A DNA stretch of 54,323 bases from NCBI GenBank assembly GCA_017652345.1, contig JAGCBE010000251.1, positions 1 to 54,323 of the forward strand, written 5' to 3'. Positions within the stretch are counted from its first letter, which is position 1. Each line of letters starts with the position of its first letter. The translations under genes and the position numbers were made by a program. The notes beneath the pieces are model-generated. The model ran no database searches and was not told where the DNA came from. It worked only from the letters and a program-made list of their open reading frames with translations. This DNA is from Methanobrevibacter sp. Lineage in GTDB: Archaea > Methanobacteriota > Methanobacteria > Methanobacteriales > Methanobacteriaceae. Shown piece by piece: positions 1 to 7,771 of this stretch.

Positions 1-224
1 GGAGTAACAACAATTTGATTAATTTCTTCATTGAAACAATGAATGAAGCTATAAGGAACTAATAGTGCATGTTTTTCAGAAGTAGAATCAAATCTAAACA
101 AACAAAAGCTACAAGTTATATTAGGATGTTCAAAGGAATAAGAAACATGATAACTGTTTTGATAAGATAATTTAAAATATTTTGCATGAACATCCATTAA
201 ATCCATAAAGTCTTCAAGTGTCAT
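1..224 (-). CDS. KDF-family small protein, N-terminal part only
   Basis: This is the first 74 codons of a minus-strand gene that runs off the window start. It opens MTLEDFMDLM, matching the T-x-x-E/D-F helix that opens several neighbours. The start at 224 is supported by AAGGA eight bases upstream, lying inside the last codons (K-D) of the preceding gene. The visible part is rich in aromatic residues, with two cysteines in a C-x-F-C arrangement. Whether it ends in the KDF tail cannot be seen. Function is unknown. Confidence 0.7.
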   Translation of the reverse strand, partial: MTLEDFMDLMDVHAKYFKLSYQNSYHVSYSFEHPNITCSFCLFRFDSTSEKHALLVPYSFIHCFNEEINQIVVT

Positions 225-225
225 A

Positions 226-516
226 TTAGAAATCCTTATCAATTTCTTTTAGTTTTAAGTATGATAAAAAGTCTTTATAATATCTAGAAAATATATCTTG
301 TGTAGGTATTTTCTTAAAGAACAAATAAGTATAAATTCCTATTGGAGTAGGTGTATTAAAGCTTTTAAAAAATCTTAAAGAATCTTTATATTGCATATAT
401 GGTCTGATTCCATAATGGGCATCAGCTACAATACCATAGATACAATGTCCATTATAAAGGAATTGTTTGTCATTCCAGTAATCAATACATTCTTGATAAG
501 TAATAGAGTATGTCAT
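226..516 (-). CDS. KDF-family small protein (96 aa)
   Basis: This is a 96-residue protein of unknown function in the minus-strand array. It is rich in Tyr and Phe and ends LKEIDKDF, the shared tail. Its ATG overlaps the stop of the upstream gene as ATGA, and AAGGA lies six bases before the ATG within that gene's tail codons. Its own K-D codons (AAG GAT) supply the AAGGA for the next gene. No known domain is recognised. Confidence 0.8.
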   Translation of the reverse strand: MTYSITYQECIDYWNDKQFLYNGHCIYGIVADAHYGIRPYMQYKDSLRFFKSFNTPTPIGIYTYLFFKKIPTQDIFSRYYKDFLSYLKLKEIDKDF

Positions 517-881
517 TTAAAGTCCTTATTAAGAGAATCTAGTTTTAAGTCAATCAAAAATTTTTTATAATTTAGAATAGTGTTTTTAATAATTTTCTTA
601 TAATAGTAAAGATTGCTATTACGAATGATTTGTTTATTACCATCAAAGTAGATTTTATTACCTCTAACTGGATGAATTTCATCATAGACATTTACTGTTT
701 TAAATTGATAATCAATGCGACCGATTGCAGACGGACAAATTTTTTCGGAATCCCAGATTGGATTATTTTCATCAATACAATAGAAGTTCACATAAAAACG
801 AGGAACTTCTATTTTTTTCAAACCAAGATTTAGACAAATATTTTCAACTTTATTTTGTAATTGTTCAAATGTCAGTTTCAT
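513..881 (-). CDS. KDF-family small protein (122 aa)
   Basis: This protein opens with the family helix (TFEQLQNKVENICLNLGL), continues through an aromatic-rich middle likely to be beta strands, and closes with a Lys-rich helix ending LDSLNKDFK. Start and stop overlap the neighbours (TAATG upstream, ATGA downstream). The AAG GAC codons of its tail are the ribosome site for the next gene. Plus-strand frames over it are shadows. No known family is recognised. Confidence 0.8.
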   Translation of the reverse strand: MKLTFEQLQNKVENICLNLGLKKIEVPRFYVNFYCIDENNPIWDSEKICPSAIGRIDYQFKTVNVYDEIHPVRGNKIYFDGNKQIIRNSNLYYYKKIIKNTILNYKKFLIDLKLDSLNKDFK

Positions 882-1249
882 TAGAAGTCCTTTTCCAAAT
901 CATTGAGTTTAGCTTGCACAAGACATTTTTTAGAATTTATAGAAATTTCGGATATAAGATTAAGCAAATATTGTAGATTTTCATGAGTTAGATAATATTC
1001 AGATAAAGAATGCCAACATTTAGTTGGGTCTAAACCATTAGAGAAACCTATATAGTTATCGTGAAAATTAATAATAACGAAACAAAAGTGACCTGCACAT
1101 TCACTATTAGAGAAGTAGTTATTATATCTTAATGAATACATCGTGTGGTGCTTGGTGAAATTCAATTCATCCAATTTGGCTTGAAGTATATTAGAAAATT
1201 CATCAAAAGTATATTTTTTCTTTTTTCTATTAAACCAAGGCCATTTCAT
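881..1249 (-). CDS. KDF-family small protein (122 aa)
   Basis: This is a typical family member. A basic N-terminus (residues 1-13) precedes the helix TFDEFSNILQAKLDEL, then an aromatic middle, then a helix containing THENLQYLLNLISEI and the tail AKLNDLEKDF. It overlaps the upstream gene as ATGA and the downstream one as TAATG. The AAG GAC codons provide the next gene's AAGGA. Function is unknown; the layout suggests a small alpha-beta-alpha fold. Confidence 0.8.
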   Translation of the reverse strand: MKWPWFNRKKKKYTFDEFSNILQAKLDELNFTKHHTMYSLRYNNYFSNSECAGHFCFVIINFHDNYIGFSNGLDPTKCWHSLSEYYLTHENLQYLLNLISEISINSKKCLVQAKLNDLEKDF

Positions 1250-1602
1250 ACAAAATCCTTTTTTAAATCTTCAAGTTTTTTATCAATAACAATTTTCTTA
1301 TAATATGTAATAATATCATCAGCCAATTTTAGTAAGGTATTAAGATTTTCTTCTGTTAAATTTTCATTATTAAAACCATACCAAGTACCTAAAGGATTAT
1401 GTTTTTCATTACAAACATATTCAACCTTTTTAGAGTTAGCAAATGTACGAAAATAAACAAAAGATTGTACACCCAATGATTCAATATTATAACTTAAACC
1501 ATAATGGATTACAGACAATTGCTTATATGGTTTATATCCTAATTTAACCAACTTGTCATGAAGTTGTTTTGTAAATTCATTAAATGTTAATAGCTTTTTC
1601 AT
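1246..1602 (-). CDS. KDF-family small protein (118 aa)
   Basis: This protein opens LTFNEFTKQLHDKLVKLGY, has an aromatic middle, then LTEENLNTLLKLADDI and the tail KKLEDLKKDFV. Its helix-strand-helix layout matches the genes at 881-1249 and 3990-4319, so this is whole-protein paralogy and not just a shared tail. It overlaps both neighbours by four bases (ATGA). AAGGA from the upstream gene's tail codons sits six bases before its ATG. Confidence 0.8.
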   Translation of the reverse strand: MKKLLTFNEFTKQLHDKLVKLGYKPYKQLSVIHYGLSYNIESLGVQSFVYFRTFANSKKVEYVCNEKHNPLGTWYGFNNENLTEENLNTLLKLADDIITYYKKIVIDKKLEDLKKDFV

Positions 1603-1892
1603 TCAAAATCCTTACTAATGGTTTTAATTTTTTGTTGAACCATATTTTGTTTCAAAGTATTAACTGAAGCAATAATAAGTTTAATTGCCTTTTTAATAGA
1701 TTGAGTTTCTTTATGAAATGAATTTACATCTGAATAATCTAGAATATGGATTACATTTTCAGATAACTTGAATACAGGTTTATTATCATAGTAACCCATA
1801 TAACAAGTCAAATAAGGTTGATTGTAAAGGTCAACTTTACCAACATAAGGAGCAAGTTCTTTAATAGTAACATCAATATCAAATTTAGGCAT
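1599..1892 (-). CDS. KDF-family small protein (97 aa)
   Basis: This protein of unknown function ends KIKTISKDFE. I place the start at the ATG at 1892. A TTG two codons upstream is only two bases from AAGGA, whereas the ATG is eight bases away. With this start the gene overlaps the upstream gene by eight bases. The body has likely beta strands followed by a Lys-rich helix. Confidence 0.78.
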   Translation of the reverse strand: MPKFDIDVTIKELAPYVGKVDLYNQPYLTCYMGYYDNKPVFKLSENVIHILDYSDVNSFHKETQSIKKAIKLIIASVNTLKQNMVQQKIKTISKDFE

Positions 1893-2226
1893 TTTCAAAA
1901 TCCTTTTCTATTTCATTAATTTTCAATTTTGATTTAAATTCTTTAGCCAATTTGATGTTGTTAATTAAAGAATCAAAAACATAATCTGGTATAGTTTTTT
2001 CGCAAATGAAATAATTGTTTAGATTGAATACAAGAGCATTTTTAGATATTCTGTGGTCTGTAGAATAATGTAACTGGTTATTAGTCAAACTATAAGATAT
2101 GGCTGCGCCGAAAATACGAGGATGATTAAAATGGACAATGTAGCAATTGTCCAGCGACATTTCACCTTTTAAACCATATTGGCATACCCAATTATACAAT
2201 TGTCTTTCAACAGTCGGCAAAGTCAT
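1885..2226 (-). CDS. KDF-family small protein (113 aa)
   Basis: This family member ends INEIEKDFENA, so three residues follow the KDF. The ATG at 2226 is preferred to a TTG at 2232, because AAGGA lies eight bases before the ATG but only two before the TTG. The start lies 20 bases inside the upstream gene. Here the ribosome site is in the K-E codons of the upstream gene's LKEIENDF, not in its N-D codons. Confidence 0.78.
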   Translation of the reverse strand: MTLPTVERQLYNWVCQYGLKGEMSLDNCYIVHFNHPRIFGAAISYSLTNNQLHYSTDHRISKNALVFNLNNYFICEKTIPDYVFDSLINNIKLAKEFKSKLKINEIEKDFENA

Positions 2227-2569
2227 TTTCAATTTCCTTTAATTTCTTAAGACTAGGTAATTGTTTTTCAAACTTAATGAATTTCTTAATATAATTTTCA
2301 ATTTCATCAAGTTTATCAGTATTTAACAATGTAATAGGTGTTAATACATCATAATCTATTAATAGTTTATATTCAGTTGCAACTGTTGCATAACTACTAT
2401 ATTCGTTGTAAACCACGATATGAAAGTCTTTACTTGTTGGCGAAATTATGTAATATTTGTTTATGACATGTTCATTCGGAATAGTAATATTCAAATGATA
2501 CTTTTCAGCCAAACTTTTCAAAAATTCTACTCGTTCAAACGAAGTAAGTTGATACAATCTATCCTTCAT
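2207..2569 (-). CDS. KDF-family small protein (120 aa)
   Basis: The tail of this member is LKEIENDFADC, an N-D-F variant with three extra residues. The start is an ATG inside the upstream gene, with GAGGA five bases before it, formed by the E-D codons of that gene's NEDF. The tail motif is kept although the next gene's ribosome site has moved, which argues for selection on the protein. Function is unknown. Confidence 0.8.
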   Translation of the reverse strand: MKDRLYQLTSFERVEFLKSLAEKYHLNITIPNEHVINKYYIISPTSKDFHIVVYNEYSSYATVATEYKLLIDYDVLTPITLLNTDKLDEIENYIKKFIKFEKQLPSLKKLKEIENDFADC

Positions 2570-3164
2570 GGAAATCCTCGTTAATGTTTACTTTCTTATT
2601 AATCATATCACATACTTTGAATTTGAATGACTTCAATTCATCTTTAGCAGATTCAAGTTGTTTCTCTAGACTATCAATCTTTTGCTTATATACATCAATC
2701 TGTTTATTTACTTCCTTGTTATTTTCATCCACTAGACACATAATGCTGTAAGCTTTATTGAAGATAGTATTCATACTTTTAATAATGAATTTCAATTCAT
2801 CAATAACAGTTTCTTCAGATATCTTTTCAATATAATATTCTTTTTCGTAAAATGGTTTTTCAATTTTATCGGATAGTTCAATTGAACAAAGATAATTGTT
2901 TTCCTTTGTTGGAACTACTTCAAAATATGCATCAGGTTTAATGCATGAAAATCGTACAAGTTTTCTGTGGTCATAATTATCAACACTTATAAATGACCGA
3001 TTAGGAATGTAGTTAGCCATTTTAGCCGACTTTAGATTTAATTCTTTAAAATATAAATTAAAGGTATGATTTTTAATACGGGAATGTAATTTTAAAGAAG
3101 ACATTCCAGATTCATTTAAAATTTCACATTCTTCTAACAATTGAAAAAATCCATCAAGAGTCAT
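2559..3164 (-). CDS. KDF-family protein with coiled-coil C-terminal half (201 aa)
   Basis: This is the largest member of the array. It begins TLDGFFQLLEECE, has a beta-rich middle, then a coiled coil at about residues 150-185 with heptad-like Leu, Ile and Lys spacing, and ends NINEDFHEG. The coiled coil suggests self-association or a partner. Its start overlaps the upstream gene as ATGA, with AAGGA six bases before the ATG. Confidence 0.8.
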   Translation of the reverse strand: MTLDGFFQLLEECEILNESGMSSLKLHSRIKNHTFNLYFKELNLKSAKMANYIPNRSFISVDNYDHRKLVRFSCIKPDAYFEVVPTKENNYLCSIELSDKIEKPFYEKEYYIEKISEETVIDELKFIIKSMNTIFNKAYSIMCLVDENNKEVNKQIDVYKQKIDSLEKQLESAKDELKSFKFKVCDMINKKVNINEDFHEG

Positions 3165-3523
3165 ACGAAATCCTTTTCTAAGTTTATGATTTTTGCTTTA
3201 ACTTGAAATACTTTAAATTGGCGAGCGACTTCATCCTCGAGTGTTTTGTTAGTCCAATCAATACCTTTAAAAATGAATGTATATTTGTTTTTGATTCTAG
3301 AATGGTAATGTTCATTTCTGCTATAAACACCGCAGTCTTCAAGAATCCAATTATTAAATTTTTTACTGAACTCTATTTTGAAATAAAGACCTTTTATTTC
3401 CGGTTCGTGGTATTTGCGGTCCCACCAAGAACCACCAGGAACACATTTTTCATGAGTTAATTGAAGCCATTCACTCATTTCTTCTTGAAATTTATCTAAT
3501 GTAACAATTTCACCTATATTCAT
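3161..3523 (-). CDS. KDF-family small protein (120 aa)
   Basis: This protein contains the family opening (TLDKFQEEMSEWLQL) after a short leader and ends KIINLEKDFV. It is rich in Trp, Tyr and His. Unlike its neighbours it has no Shine-Dalgarno site. TATATT ends seven bases before the ATG on the minus strand, so its transcript may have almost no leader. It appears to start a second transcription unit inside the array. Confidence 0.78.
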   Translation of the reverse strand: MNIGEIVTLDKFQEEMSEWLQLTHEKCVPGGSWWDRKYHEPEIKGLYFKIEFSKKFNNWILEDCGVYSRNEHYHSRIKNKYTFIFKGIDWTNKTLEDEVARQFKVFQVKAKIINLEKDFV

Positions 3524-3530
3524 AAATTAC

Positions 3531-3536
3531 AATATA
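3531..3536 (-). promoter_or_regulatory. -10 box (TATATT) inside the minus-strand array
   Basis: The 47-base gap between two array genes holds TATATT on the minus strand, seven bases before the next ATG. No good -35 box is seen 17 bases further upstream. It resembles the other near-leaderless starts in this window. Confidence 0.45.
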
Positions 3537-3570
3537 GTAAAAAATTCAAAGTTTAAATGTAAAAATAATT

Positions 3571-3993
3571 TTACTCAAAATCATCCTGTAGAGCCTTCAT
3601 TTTTTCTTCTACTATAACTTTCTTCTTGTAAATCAAATACTTATCCACCAAATCGTTTAAATCTAAAAATTTTCCAATGACCTCACCTTTACCACGATTC
3701 TTTTTATTGTTAATTAAAATATACAAGTTTCGTTTACGGAATAGATATTCAATCAAGAAAGTAAATGCTCGTTTCTTGATTTTAATAGTAAACTTATCTC
3801 CAATCATAATGTAAGGAGTGTACATTAGTGTTTCAACATTGTCTGTATTTTCAGAATGTTCGCATAAAATGAATTTAAGTTCTTCTGTAATCTTTTTGGT
3901 TTCTTTATCTGTCAAAGTTTGACAGCTTACTTTAAAACGAAGAATGACAAAACATAATATAACAGCAGAAAAAGCAATTATTACTGAATTCAT
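3571..3993 (-). CDS. Membrane-anchored KDF-family protein (140 aa)
   Basis: Residues 1-20 form an N-terminal hydrophobic segment, probably a membrane anchor. A basic cytoplasmic domain and the tail KMKALQDDFE follow. It overlaps the upstream gene as ATGA, with AAGGA six bases before its ATG. The tail is a D-D-F variant, and the next gene lacks a Shine-Dalgarno site. Function is unknown. Confidence 0.8.
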   Translation of the reverse strand: MNSVIIAFSAVILCFVILRFKVSCQTLTDKETKKITEELKFILCEHSENTDNVETLMYTPYIMIGDKFTIKIKKRAFTFLIEYLFRKRNLYILINNKKNRGKGEVIGKFLDLNDLVDKYLIYKKKVIVEEKMKALQDDFE

Positions 3994-4319
3994 ACAAAAT
4001 CCTTTTCCAAATCATTGAGTTTATTTCTAATACATTTTTCTTTATGATTCTTAATACAATATTCAGCTTTTTCCTTAATCATTTTTAAAAAATCATCAAT
4101 CATACTTTCAGTAGTGTAAAAGTAAAACCCATAATCAGTTAACCATTCATCATCAATTTTATTTGTGTAGCATACACGATAACCATCGTAATCTATTAGA
4201 AAATATTTTGTTTTTCCATAATAGAAATAAGTATATCTAGAAATATTACCATATATTTTTCTATAACCGGATTCAATCAAAACATTTTCAAATTTATTTG
4301 CAAATTCAGTAAAATTCAT
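3990..4319 (-). CDS. KDF-family small protein (109 aa)
   Basis: This is a clear family member. It opens FTEFANKFENVLIESGY, then has a Tyr-rich stretch likely to be beta strands, then a helix and the tail NKLNDLEKDFV. The same LNDLEKDF tail occurs in the gene at 881-1249. It overlaps both neighbours by four bases, and its tail codons (AAG GAT) form the next gene's ribosome site. Confidence 0.82.
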   Translation of the reverse strand: MNFTEFANKFENVLIESGYRKIYGNISRYTYFYYGKTKYFLIDYDGYRVCYTNKIDDEWLTDYGFYFYTTESMIDDFLKMIKEKAEYCIKNHKEKCIRNKLNDLEKDFV

Positions 4320-4690
4320 ACAAAGTCCTTATTGATTTCGGCAATTTTTCGTTTATTCAATGCTAGTTTAAGTTTGTATTTAAAATCACGCAATAATTCA
4401 TTGTAATAAGATTCTTCCATAGTGGATAAGTTAAAAGCACTATTTGCCTGTATATAATAGTACAAACCATCTTTAAAATCAATTATTTCTTTAAGATGAG
4501 TTATATTGTTTGTATCATTATAGATTGGAGCAATCTTATTATAATAATAAGGTAAAGATTCATTAAGACATAAACAAAAACCAACATAAAAATTATTACT
4601 AATACGATAAGCCTTCAAACGGTCATGGTCATTTAAACCTTTCATCCAATGTTCTTTAGACTCTTTAAATGTCGGTTCAGAGTTAATCAT
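4316..4690 (-). CDS. KDF-family small protein (124 aa)
   Basis: This protein ends RKIAEINKDFV. The start is placed at the ATG at 4690, five bases after AAGGA. An in-frame TTG at 4705 overlaps the AAGGA itself and cannot use it. The start lies eight bases inside the upstream gene. The middle is Tyr- and Asn-rich. No domain is recognised. Confidence 0.78.
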   Translation of the reverse strand: MINSEPTFKESKEHWMKGLNDHDRLKAYRISNNFYVGFCLCLNESLPYYYNKIAPIYNDTNNITHLKEIIDFKDGLYYYIQANSAFNLSTMEESYYNELLRDFKYKLKLALNKRKIAEINKDFV

Positions 4691-5027
4691 TAAAATCCTT
4701 TTCAATGTTTTTTAATTTTTGATTAATTTGGATTTGTTTATATTCTTTCATCATTTCGTGAGCAATCTTAATGACATCATCAATCAATGAATCGTTTATA
4801 TCATGTTTCTTTACAGTAATCCAATTATGTTGATTTAAATGAGTTGCATAACATAAACCATTACCAGTGCGTTCGTCTTCTTCAAAAAGTCTGAATAGAT
4901 TATCTTCAGAATGTTCTTCTAAAGCATATGTTTTAACACCATAATCATTAAGACTATCGTAATTGATTTTATAACCTAAACTAATTAATTCCTTATCCAA
5001 TCGTTCAATACATTTTTTATAACTCAT
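4683..5027 (-). CDS. KDF-family small protein (114 aa)
   Basis: This protein has the family opening (CIERLDKELISLGY), an acidic middle, then a helix containing DDVIKIAHEMMKEYKQIQ and the tail KLKNIEKDFND. It overlaps upstream as ATGA with AAGGA six bases before the ATG. Two residues follow KDF because the downstream start lies inside the tail. Function is unknown. Confidence 0.8.
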   Translation of the reverse strand: MSYKKCIERLDKELISLGYKINYDSLNDYGVKTYALEEHSEDNLFRLFEEDERTGNGLCYATHLNQHNWITVKKHDINDSLIDDVIKIAHEMMKEYKQIQINQKLKNIEKDFND

Positions 5028-5371
5028 ACAAAGTCCTTATTCAATTTTTCAATCTTATCATTGGCTTTAATCTTCTTGCAAAGTTCCAAATATTTGTTCA
5101 TTAAATCATAGCAGATATTGAAATCAGTCTGTGTATAATTGCGATAACCCTTAATAGGTTTCGTAAATCCCTGTAGATAATCCATTAGAGGACAAATAAT
5201 TACCTTATATGTTTCAGTATGAATACCAAAACGGTCTACTAAATCCATATATTCAGGCTTGATGATGTAATGGTTATCACGAGGATGCTTCATATGATAA
5301 ATGATTTCGTGCTTGTTAAGAACTTCCAAAAATGTTCTATGCCATTTGTGTTTGTTGGTATTAAAAATCAT
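5024..5371 (-). CDS. KDF-family small protein (115 aa)
   Basis: This basic, His- and Tyr-rich protein has the tail DKIEKLNKDFV. The start is an ATG with AAGGGG eight bases upstream, in the last codons (K-G) and stop of the previous gene. Here the ribosome site falls after that gene's DF motif and not inside it. It overlaps the next gene as ATGA. Confidence 0.8.
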   Translation of the reverse strand: MIFNTNKHKWHRTFLEVLNKHEIIYHMKHPRDNHYIIKPEYMDLVDRFGIHTETYKVIICPLMDYLQGFTKPIKGYRNYTQTDFNICYDLMNKYLELCKKIKANDKIEKLNKDFV

Positions 5372-5376
5372 AGTTA

Positions 5377-5955
5377 TTACCCCTTTACAAAGTCCATTTT
5401 AATATCTTTCTTCTTTGCATTGATTTTAGAATTTTTGTCAAGATAGCTAAATAAGATTTCTCTATATTCAAGAAACTTGTCATATTCTTTTTTATGTTGA
5501 AAGAAATATTGTTCAAAACTACCTTTAAATGGCTTATAATCGTGTGTAAACCCCATATTATGGTAATTGGGTATATTATACATCTGAGATAAAGAATCTT
5601 GACGATACATTTTTCTAAAAAATTCTACAAAATCAATAAGATTCTTTAAGGTTATGTTTGTAAATTGTTCACATCTATATCCATCTGATAAACTATAATC
5701 CACAAATCCTGATGGCATTGTCATACAAAATTTGACAACATTTGTAAGTTTACCATTAATTTCAACAACTGCTAGATAAATGCTTGCTATACTTGTAAAT
5801 TCGTAGTGGTTTGAAGCATTACTATATTGCTGTTCAGTGGCAAGTTCAATAGTTGCAAAATGTGGGTCACTTTTATGAATACGCAAATTATTAAACGATT
5901 TATGTACAATAATAGTTTTAAGCCAATCATTTAATGCAGATGTTGCTGGTTTCAT
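5377..5955 (-). CDS. First gene of the minus-strand array, KDF-like (192 aa)
   Basis: This is the promoter-proximal gene of the array and is longer than most. It has a predicted alpha/beta body and ends KKKDIKMDFVKG, an M-D-F form of the tail. A typical leader with GAGGTAAC precedes the ATG, behind the consensus promoter at 5986-6014. The protein is not recognised beyond the tail, so its membership of the family is less certain. Confidence 0.78.
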   Translation of the reverse strand: MKPATSALNDWLKTIIVHKSFNNLRIHKSDPHFATIELATEQQYSNASNHYEFTSIASIYLAVVEINGKLTNVVKFCMTMPSGFVDYSLSDGYRCEQFTNITLKNLIDFVEFFRKMYRQDSLSQMYNIPNYHNMGFTHDYKPFKGSFEQYFFQHKKEYDKFLEYREILFSYLDKNSKINAKKKDIKMDFVKG

Positions 5956-5985
5956 AATGTTACCTCATTGTTAATTTCTACCATT

Positions 5986-6014
5986 AATATAGAAAAAGAT
6001 AAGTTCATTGTCAA
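5986..6014 (-). promoter_or_regulatory. Consensus sigma70-like promoter for the minus-strand array
   Basis: Reading the minus strand, TTGACA (6009-6014), a 17-base spacer ending TTTTTC, and TATATT (5986-5991) match the promoters at 27564, 29022, 29824 and 33266. TTTACA lies upstream, as in the other copies. The leader then carries GAGGTAAC before the first array gene. Confidence 0.85.
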
Positions 6015-6050
6015 ATAAAGTTTTGTAAATTTTATTATACATACATCACT

Positions 6051-7217
6051 ATGGCAAACAAAAAACATTATAATTCGTTATTAAATCTTATAATCCCAGC
6101 CATCCTTATAAATTTGGTGACTGGGTCAGTTTATTGTTGGTCTCTATTGTCAAAAGCTGTAATGGAAACCTTCAATTGTACAAAATTCCAAGCTGATATA
6201 TCATTTAGTCTGGCAATATTCTTTTTAGGAATGAGTGGAGCCGTATTTGGTAGCATTGCTGAGAAAAACCCAAAATTGATGTATATTCTTTCAACAATTA
6301 CATTCATTTTGGGTCTAGTCATTTCAGGATTGGCATGCTTGACTGGCTACATTGAATTATTGTGGATTGGTTTCGGTATATTCCTTGGAACTGGCTGTGG
6401 AACATCGTATGTGGCAAATCCAAAGTCATTGTCTGTATGGTTTAGACACAATAAAGGTAAAGGAACCAGTATAGCTATTCTATCTTTTGGATTCGCTAAA
6501 GTATTTGGTACAATGATTATTCAATTCTTATTGTCACACTTTGATTTGTTCGGTACTCTAATGATAATGAGTGGAATCTATTTTGTACCTATGATGACTT
6601 CCACATTGTTGTTCAAGAAAATTCCATTTAAGTTGAAAGACAAGGTAAGTACTGAAAGTATTTGGAACATCGTAAAGACCAAGAAATATATGGCAATATG
6701 GTTTATGTTCTGTATGAACATAACTTGTGGTTTGGCATTTATCGCAAACGAAGCACCAATGTTACGAACATTTGGATTTGGAATGTTGGCAATTAGTGTG
6801 ATTAGTAGTTTAAGTTCAGTATTCAATTCGTTAGGTAGATTTGGATTCGCAGCACTATCAGACTGGAAAGGCCGTGAAAATGCATATTTCGTAATATTCG
6901 CTATAAGTATTTTGGCATGCTGGATGAATTTGAGTTATATGCCTATTGTATTCGTAGTGGCATTGTTAATGATTAATATGGGTTATGGTGGAGGATTCTC
7001 TGCATTACCAGCATTGATTACAAAACATTATGGAATCACTAAAACAAGTACAATACATGGATTAACTCTCTCCGGATGGGCAATGGGAGGAATTTTTGGG
7101 CCGCTATTGGCAAATACATTAAGTTATCAAACATTGTTAATTACATTGTCTGGAATTTATGGAATAAGTTTAATTGCAGTAAAGAAATATGTAAAAACTG
7201 AAAAACAAATAAGATAA
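6051..7217 (+). CDS. MFS transporter, oxalate/formate antiporter-like (OFA) type
   Basis: This 388-residue protein has about twelve hydrophobic segments and is a complete major-facilitator transporter. The opening PAILINLVTGSVYCWSLL fits the OFA subfamily, which moves small organic acids; the substrate here is not known. The central basic loop (about residues 185-200) and the GYGGGFSALPAL segment of the second half are typical. It is transcribed away from the KDF array. No Shine-Dalgarno site is visible; TATACA ends nine bases before the ATG, so the mRNA leader is probably very short. A full transporter is rare in a phage and probably came from a host. Confidence 0.88.
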   Translation: MANKKHYNSLLNLIIPAILINLVTGSVYCWSLLSKAVMETFNCTKFQADISFSLAIFFLGMSGAVFGSIAEKNPKLMYILSTITFILGLVISGLACLTGYIELLWIGFGIFLGTGCGTSYVANPKSLSVWFRHNKGKGTSIAILSFGFAKVFGTMIIQFLLSHFDLFGTLMIMSGIYFVPMMTSTLLFKKIPFKLKDKVSTESIWNIVKTKKYMAIWFMFCMNITCGLAFIANEAPMLRTFGFGMLAISVISSLSSVFNSLGRFGFAALSDWKGRENAYFVIFAISILACWMNLSYMPIVFVVALLMINMGYGGGFSALPALITKHYGITKTSTIHGLTLSGWAMGGIFGPLLANTLSYQTLLITLSGIYGISLIAVKKYVKTEKQIR

Positions 7218-7245
7218 TGTTATATTTTATATTTGAGGTTATTAT

Positions 7246-7488
7246 ATGAAAAAGACGATTATTCTATTGTGTATGTTGGTTGGATTGTGTGGAGCTGCTA
7301 AAAAGAATAAATCTGTAAATGTAACAGTATGTAGAGGCGAAGCATGTTTTACAACCGATTTGGAAGATGTTGTTAGCTATAAGAACATTGAAGCCAAAGA
7401 TGGTACACAGTATGTTAGATTCTTTTTGAGAAACAATCAAGTAATGGATTTGAATGTAACTGGTAAACAGGTAAGCATTCATAAATAA
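7246..7488 (+). CDS. Small secreted or periplasmic protein (80 aa)
   Basis: An N-terminal signal peptide (residues 1-18, MKKTIILLCMLVGLCGAA) precedes a 60-residue domain with two cysteines, probably beta-stranded. GAGGT lies six bases before the ATG. The -1 residue is not right for a lipoprotein box, so export by signal peptidase I is more likely. It follows the transporter and overlaps the next gene as TAATG. Function is unknown. Confidence 0.75.
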   Translation: MKKTIILLCMLVGLCGAAKKNKSVNVTVCRGEACFTTDLEDVVSYKNIEAKDGTQYVRFFLRNNQVMDLNVTGKQVSIHK

Positions 7489-7742
7489 TGTGTATGATTT
7501 ATCTAGGTAGAGTTCCAAAGGGTGAAATGGCTCAAGAATATGAGTTTGATGGAGAACATGCCAATAGTTGCAGTATTTGCAAGTATAATGGAAATTGTTT
7601 TGCACAGACAAATGATTTGGGTGTTTATTATGACCCACCACATGACTGTGATTCAAAGGAAGACTGTGAACGATTCTACAAGACATTCATTGAACCATAC
7701 AGACATTTGGAAAGTAAGTGGGACCTAGTTAGACAAGCATAA
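7488..7742 (+). CDS. Small Cys-rich protein (84 aa)
   Basis: This acidic protein has a C-x-x-C pair in SCSICKYNGNCF and further cysteines in PPHDCDSKEDCERF, which could bind a metal or form disulphides. The start overlaps the previous stop as TAATG. A second ATG two codons later is possible. No family is recognised. Confidence 0.7.
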   Translation: MCMIYLGRVPKGEMAQEYEFDGEHANSCSICKYNGNCFAQTNDLGVYYDPPHDCDSKEDCERFYKTFIEPYRHLESKWDLVRQA

Positions 7743-7771
7743 TAATATGAGATATTTAAGGAGAAATAATA

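Noticed and set aside
226..5955. Recurring AAGGATTTT/AAGTCCTT about every 350 bases, like spaced repeats
   Set aside because: Each copy lies at a gene junction and codes K-D-F plus a ribosome site; it is not a CRISPR or an integration repeat.
7264..7686. Minus-strand ORF of 140 codons across the small genes at 7246-7742
   Set aside because: The plus-strand genes there have a signal peptide, ribosome site and overlap pattern; the minus frame has none and is rich in Ser, Cys and His as in a shadow frame.
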